Origin: Euborellia annulipes | Taxonomy: Eukaryota > Arthropoda > Insecta > Dermaptera > Anisolabididae | Direction: 5' to 3' | Length of the DNA: 64,000 nucleotides | Assembly: GCA_023213315.1 (NCBI GenBank) | Contig: JAKCPI010011712.1 | Coordinates: 186,001 to 250,000 of the forward strand | Shown: piece by piece, positions 58,670-64,000 of the stretch | Position numbering within the stretch: the stretch's first letter is position 1 | How the letters are laid out: each line of letters starts with the position of its first letter | Translations under genes and position numbers: made by a program | Notes under the pieces: model-generated | The model's input: only the letters and a program-made list of their open reading frames with translations | What the model was told of the DNA's origin: nothing | Databases searched by the model: none

Positions 58670-58965
58670 AACTAAGGTGCTATCGGAAACTAAATATATC
58701 TCGACACAAAAAATCTGGTGTGACCAGCACAGTGCGCAACTTTCTCTTACCGAAGGGTAAGAGAAAGTTGTGTGCTGTGCGCCAGTCACACCAGATTTTT
58801 TTTATTTTTCTCACAATTGGCTTTAACGATTTTGTTTAAAAATCAATTATATTTTAGATGCTCTTTAAAATGTATATTCTCATTTTGAAGACAAAATTGT
58901 TTGAAGCACACTTTATTTTGTACTTCATAGGAAAAGTAGAAGCCATGGTAATAAAATATAATGGA
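58670..58965 (-). repeat. Family A repeat, rearranged, minus
   Basis: GGAAACTAAATATATCTCGA and CACAAAAAATCTGGTGTGAC (58685-58724), a hairpin whose loop is CTTACCGAAGGGTAAG (58745-58760), GTCACACCAGATTTTTTTTA, then directly ATTTTAGATGCTCTTTAAAA and AAGCACACTTTATTTTGTAC. The order differs from the canonical copy, so two pieces are joined. Confidence 0.62.
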
Positions 58966-60115
58966 TGCATATAAATTTTATATCTTTAACTCTAATAGAT
59001 CTATATATCAATATTTTAGTTTATAAGTTTTTTTTTTTTTGGAATAATAAAAAATAAGCAAAACAAAAAGATATTTATATCGATATGCTTTGTGTGCAAA
59101 AAGTCGAGATGCTCAAACGAGAAGATGCATGTCACTCTCTGAATGAGGTTTCGATTTCCAAAGAAATATTAGGAAATGAGATAAAAAAAATTTGCGGCAT
59201 TAGAGAATACCTGATGGCCATCGAAGCTTTGCGAAAGCTCTTATTCTCCTCCATTACTTATGCGAAAAAATACGAATGTTATTACCGAATAAATAAATGT
59301 CAACAAAAAAAATAATAAAATAAAATAATTCAGAGTTATAAAGGTGTTTCTGATTAATATTAATTTAATGATAAAATTTAATTATAATATAATATGTTGT
59401 AAATAAAGCAACAAGAAGAATGCAAATTAAAAAATTTCCATTTATTTAGGGAGACGTCGGTCGAATTTTTAGGTCTTTATTAAGACAACGTTAAATCCAG
59501 AGATGTAATTAATCTTTTTAGAGCCAGCAGAACAATAGTTTAGTTAAGAACATGAAATGATGGTCATGTTCGCTATTCGCTTTATTAAGCTATTTTAGAT
59601 TGTTATAATAAACAATAAAAAGTTTACAATTACTAGCATGTTTTGAATTAATTATTTCTTAGTTCTCACCTTAATTCTTAATGTCAACAAATTATTTTTT
59701 TGTCAAGGAATTTAGAAAATACATTTAGAAATTATTAATAAGATAGTTTCTGCTTCACAGCTTTATTTTCCTTTCTGCATGTCTAAAATTTTTCATCCCC
59801 TTTTTAATAATAAAATTTAAATATGTATTATTATTATTTTTTTTTTAAGAAAATGATTCGCGGACATGCATTAAATAAATTAATAAACAAAAATAGTTAC
59901 TTAATGAATAATTTATAAAAATTTCAAGAGTAGAGTGAGCTATTACACACGATTCCTTCCTTCGCAATGAAAAATTTTATTTTTCATTTAAATAAATATT
60001 TTTGAAACACGCGGTCGAACTTATGGGATATCAATTCTGGTGAAGAAAAAATTTGTTTTGAAATATCTTAATATATTTTTTGTTTTTTATTTTGAAGTTG
60101 AAAGGAGATAAATAA
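58966..60115. other. AT-rich stretch with one weak open frame
   Basis: 59085-59315 (plus) is an open frame of 76 residues starting with ATG (MLCVQKVEMLKREDACHSLN) with a basic C-terminus; there are no recognisable domains, membrane segments or splice sites, and I do not call it a gene. The rest is AT-rich non-coding DNA. Confidence 0.35.
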
Positions 60116-60118
60116 AAG

Positions 60119-60312
60119 AATTTGATTTTCGCTTTAACTGTAGTTTATTTGTAAAAATTACAACGTTTCGGCCCCTCATTCTGTGGCCTTCTTCAGATAC
60201 AATTCAGTTAAGATTACAAAGATGACAATCTCGTTTTAATTAATTGAAAAAACTCTTGTTTTCGTTGTAACTTTTACAAATAAACCACAGTTAAACCGAA
60301 AATTCAATTATT
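60119..60312. mobile_element. Foldback element with hammerhead-like core
   Basis: GAATTTGATTTTCGCTTTAA, CTGTAGTTTATTTGTAAAAA and TTACAACG (60118-60166) face TAACTTTTACAAATAAACCA and CAGTTAAACCGAAAATTCAA (60269-60309). The minus-strand core at about 60160-60197 is CTGAAGA-AGGCC-(loop)-GGCC-GAAACGTTG, a four-base-pair GGCC stem between the boxes. Right arm lacks the core. Confidence 0.7.
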
Positions 60313-60424
60313 TTATTAATGATAACAACTCTGAAAGCCTAAACTAATAAATTTTAAGGAAGATTACTCTACTCTCTATTTTGATTGGATAATACATTCG
60401 AAACGACAATTATTTATATAATTA

Positions 60425-60480
60425 GATAGACTGGAGATCCCGGGTTCGAAACCCCCAGAGGACTCTAATTCTAAAAATTT
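60425..60480 (+). repeat. tRNA-like B-box fragment
   Basis: GGAGATCCCGGGTTCGAAAC then CCCCAGAGGAC contains a perfect B box (GGTTCGAAACC) and a short T-arm-like stem (CCGGG/CCCCC imperfect). No box A is evident. Probably a SINE head fragment. Confidence 0.45.
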
Positions 60481-60799
60481 CACATTTAAGAGTTAAATAA
60501 TTTTATTTTATTCATCTCCCTCTTTACAGATTGACATCCATTTACAAAGAGTGCACAACAAAAATAACAATAACAAATACAATAATTACAAAATTTCTCT
60601 CACGACTAAATATATTTATTTCAATTCTCTTTCTTTAATTTCAAAAAAGTCCATATCGTCATTCAAAAAGGATTTATTTGCCATTCTCAACATTGTTGAT
60701 ATTGGTAACCATTATCCTAGATTTGTTCTGGAGAACTTTTCCACAAACTGCTCCTGCGCATAAATGTGGGTACAGATAGACACCCTACCCAATATTTGG

Positions 60800-61075
60800 A
60801 CATTTAATACATAGATGAAAACCCCAAAATCCCTGGCAAAAAGAAGTCTCATAAACTCTTTCTACACTCCTTCAAAAGTAACAGTATGCCCATACCAGAC
60901 CAGAGAATCATACTCCAGAATACTCCTCACCAATGACTTATAGCGTCTCAAGAGAGGTCCCCTGATGAAGATGAACTTTGAAGTTCTCTTTATCAAGCCC
61001 AATCTTCCAAGAGCCTTGCAGACGGTTTACCAAAATTAAGACGGGAGTCCAGGTCAGTTCCACTCTCTCCAAAGG
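60800..61075 (-). pseudogene. Non-LTR retrotransposon relic: end of the reverse transcriptase domain
   Basis: Minus-strand frames, with at least one frameshift near 61028 and a stop near 60870, give DLDSRLNFGK, then VCKALGRLGLIKRTSKFIF, GPLLRRYKSLVRSILEYDSL, VWYGHTVTFEGV, KEFMRLL. The order LDSRLxF - (C)KALxxLGxIKRxSK - LYxSLVRxILEYxSxVW is the thumb/connection region after the catalytic FADD box in jockey-like LINEs. The catalytic part and everything upstream are missing, so this is a short decayed 3' remnant; such 5'-truncated copies are the usual product of LINE retroposition. Confidence 0.75.
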
Positions 61076-62536
61076 CCTCCATAATATTAGTAAATTTATG
61101 TCGGTTAAAAAACCCTTTGAATATTAATATCTGATTCAATATATTCAAATAAAAATATTTTCATCAAGAAGAACTAGAATCTAAATTTAAATAAAAATTC
61201 AAATAAAAAGCTATATAATTACAATTATTTTTATATAGACCAAAGAAAATAACCCAGGTTAAATCACGAATGATACTACAATAAATTAATTACATTATCA
61301 ATCAGAGACGTTTTAGTATAGCTGTAAAATTTTTGCTCTCACGAGGGCTTATACTGTAATAATAAACAAACACTAATTCGGAATTGCAGAGAGTTTATGA
61401 CTTAGCATGACATCATATTTAAAACATTAAAAATTTAAGTGTATGAGATATATAACCAACTTAAAAACAGCGATAATAAAAATTATTCATAATTTTCTTT
61501 TAGATTTTTGTACCTTTCTGATTGCTTTTAGATAATAAGGGCTTTAGACAAGATGTGCTCCAAGAATGAGGTAGTATTTAATTTAAAAAATTTTCCATAT
61601 ATAAATTTAAAGAGAAATCTCGTCTCTCGTCTTTCCCGCATCTCCGGGCCCCATTCTTGGGTGCAAATTTTCTCTGACTTAAAAAATAAATTTAATTTAA
61701 TAAAATGAAAAGTAGTAATTGAATCATTAAAAATACGAAAAAGTTTTTTTTTTATTTTTCAAAAAAAAAGACTTAATTAGAGAATTATTTTTAAATACCT
61801 AGAAATTTAAGAGATTAATTAATTAATTAATTAATTGTTAGATGTAAACACAATCTTATTTATATTATTTCAGACTTTTTATTGAGCGAGCCATAAAACG
61901 ATGTTTGGCATTTTTAAATTTTCCAAATAAATTTAAATTTAAATATGCTTAATTACACCTGTTTAAATTACAATCTCCAAGGATAAAAATTCGTCATATT
62001 TAAGTTCCCAGGCTTTTTATATTTTTAATTTTGTTCCTTTTTAATATTAATAAAATCCTTTATCTTTTAATAAATAATTTTCCTTGTTAATAGTAGATGA
62101 AATTATATAATTAAATTTCATAAAATGACTGAAAAGTAAATACTGTATACTATAGTGCCCAATGGGCGATGAAAATACGATATTACAAAATTTATTATAT
62201 TTAATAGCTATATGCTATAAATTAAATAAATTTTATCTGAGAAAATAATTAAATTTTGATTAGAAAATAACAATCAAACGTTGAATTTTTTTGTTTCTAG
62301 TTCATAATGACTTTTTAAATATTAAAATTATGTAAATGTTCGATAAAATTAAACATATGCAGTATATATTTATTGATACTTCTAGCAAAATCAATGTTTA
62401 AAATATACTGTGCAGCAAACAGTAATCAACAGAAATGTTTGAACAATTTAATATAAGCCTTTATACGAATATATGCCTTTTATATTTTTTTTATATAAGC
62501 CTATTCAGAGTATAGGTTCCATGTTCATTAAAAAAA

Positions 62537-63094
62537 AGAAAAATCTGTTGTGACTTAACGCACAGCACACAACTTTCTCTTAACTTCGGTAATCGAAACT
62601 TGTGTACTGTGCTGTCATACCAAATTTTTTGTGTCGTCATATATTTAGTTTCCCATAGAAACTTGATAACTTGCGTTTTATAGATGGAATGCTTCCATTG
62701 AAAATAAGGGAAAGTAATACTACATAAGTAAAGGGTACTTTAAACACGTTTTAGGAAAAAACTTAATAATATAATTTTTAAAGAACATCTAAAACATAGT
62801 TGATTTATGAATTTTTATTAAAATCGTTCAAGCGAATTTTGAGAAATTTGAAAAAAATCTAAAAAAGACTTCAGTAAAGTATTAGTACTTTTTGGCCGAT
62901 TTTGTTCAAAAGCTTATTTTAACTGTTCGGGAGGGTACCTAACTTATATATAAAATCTCAACTTCGTAACTCATTTCCTTCATACATTAAAAGTCCATGT
63001 TGCCAAACCACCTAAAAAAAACATGTATTTCCATCAAAATCTCGACATAGATTTTGACATGAAACCAATGCTTTCTCTCTCTCTATATATACAT
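62537..63094 (+). repeat. Family A repeat, left part of an interrupted copy
   Basis: Hairpin 62543-62630 (AAATCTGTTGTGACTTAACG ... CTGTCATACCAAATTTTTTG), then the usual body to CTTTCTCTCTCTATATATAC at 63071-63090. The copy is split by the hAT MITE at 63095 and its right end resumes at 63434-63466 (ATAGAGTATATAGGTAAGAG AAGG). The 62.5-63.0 kb copy is more diverged than that at 53 kb. Confidence 0.7.
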
Positions 63095-63433
63095 TAGGGT
63101 CCGACCGAAACAAGATTTTCAGCCGAAACCGAATATTCGGCCTCAATCTTAGTTTCGGCCGAAACCGTAACCAAAACCGAAACATATTTTCTATAAAAAA
63201 TTCATATCATTTTAACTTTTTTTTTTTTTTTTTTTTGAAATTTTTTTAGGGAGACAAAATTTTTTTCTCCCTCAAGTGCAAATCATTTGACCATTTTTTT
63301 TTGACTGCTAACCTCATCCCATCTTTTTAGACTCAGGTTTCGGCCGGCCGAAACCGAAACTACGGCCGTAACCAGGATTTTTGGCCGAAACTGGCCGAAC
63401 CGTAACCGAAACCGAATATTCGGTCGGTTCTTA
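63095..63433. mobile_element. hAT-type MITE of AACCGA hexamers, inserted in family A
   Basis: Ends TAGGGTCCGACCGAA (63095-63109) and TTCGGTCGGTTCTTA (63419-63433); exact 8-bp duplication ATATACAT at 63087-63094 and 63434-63441. Second copy of the 13431-13841 family with fewer hexamers and the same T-rich centre. The 72-residue minus open frame crossing it is not a gene. Confidence 0.92.
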
Positions 63434-63469
63434 ATATACATAGAGTATATAGGTAAGAGAAGGTAAAAA

Positions 63470-64000
63470 AAAAAGCAGAACAGCTTAAAATATGAATGCA
63501 AATCAGTCGAAAATTATCCAAAATCTTTGTAAAAAAAAATAAAATTTATTTTAATATTAAAAAATTCATCTTGTTATATTTTCACATTTTCTGAAAAAGG
63601 CTGACGGAATAAAAATCAGTTCGGATCTTCTTTTTAAAATTACATAACGGTACGAATAAGTTTTATTTATATAAAATTTAATTCAATTTAGTTAAAATTC
63701 GTTTAGAAATTATTAACTGCAATTATTTTTATATAACCTTAGTCTTGATTAACTGTTATGTAACTCCCAGGTTTGTGAAACGTAATATGGATTTTGTCAC
63801 TCAAGAGAGAGCAAGAGAGAGGGAGGGGGGGGGGGGTTTTGAGATGAGGGGTGTTTAAGAATCCCATAGGAGAATGTTGACAGTCATCTAATGCACTCTG
63901 GGATTCTGGATTCTGGATTCACCCTAGAGCATCCCTGTGGCTCTTTGGCCGCCCTCTGTTAGCTTAACAGGATAAACACTCCTGACTTGACTTACCCTCT
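63470..64000. other. Non-coding end of window
   Basis: AT-rich, then a purine-rich GA/G tract at 63803-63838 (GAGAGAGCAAGAGAGAGGGA followed by a G run) and a short direct repeat of GGATTCT at 63900-63920. No gene seen. Confidence 0.4.

Noticed and set aside
60800..61075. Functional host gene exon
   Set aside because: The residues match the post-catalytic part of a LINE reverse transcriptase and the frame is broken by a stop and a frameshift.

Overview
The window is AT-rich eukaryotic DNA with almost no coding sequence. The one exon I can name is a minus-strand fragment of an immunoglobulin domain of the lachesin / Dpr-interacting-protein (DIP) type. Together with dense foldback elements, hAT MITEs and a jockey-like LINE remnant, this points to an invertebrate, most likely an arthropod; I cannot name the species. 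There are no bacterial operons, CRISPR arrays, complete retroelements or rRNA genes. Nearly all short open frames are chance products of AT-rich sequence or lie inside repeats.

Layout. 1-7.4 kb: palindromic MITEs (498-762), a hAT MITE (1140-1372), a DNA element with perfect 25-bp inverted ends (1751-2801) carrying a second hAT MITE, and a hairpin element (3436-3587). 7458-7555: the DIP-like exon with splice sites on the minus strand; its partner exons lie outside the window, so much of the flanking DNA is probably intron. 10070-10302: a plus-strand open stretch with a good splice acceptor and a downstream AATAAA, probably the last exon of an unidentified gene. 10.9-31 kb: AT-rich sequence with scattered palindromic elements, a hAT MITE built from AACCGA hexamers (13431-13841), a pogo/Tigger-like end, and a 0.7-kb element with head-to-head terminal repeats (18914-19670). 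32-39 kb: a cluster of hAT MITEs with clear 8-bp target duplications and a 1.1-kb foldback carrying two other insertions, one per arm. 40-45 kb: several foldback elements sharing a hammerhead-like core. 49-52.2 kb: a transposon with 689-bp inverted repeats, a relic SWIM zinc-finger transposase tail and a nested hAT MITE, then more hammerhead-like foldbacks and a paired inverted element with tRNA-like sequence. 52.5 kb: a GC-rich island with an E-box and a small ORF. 53-63.5 kb: a dense cluster of one repeat family (called A here) in both orientations, a LINE relic at 60.8-61.1 kb, and a second AACCGA-type hAT MITE inserted in a family A copy.

Functionally the window reads as a large intron or intergenic region remodelled by successive waves of small DNA transposons. 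The nesting orders several of them: family A and the foldbacks were present before at least some hAT MITEs. The most notable signals are the repeated CTGA(N)GA...GAAACG core in otherwise different foldback elements, which resembles the hammerhead ribozyme of Penelope-like elements; the 689-bp-TIR transposon; and the tRNA-like sequence carried between short inverted ends.
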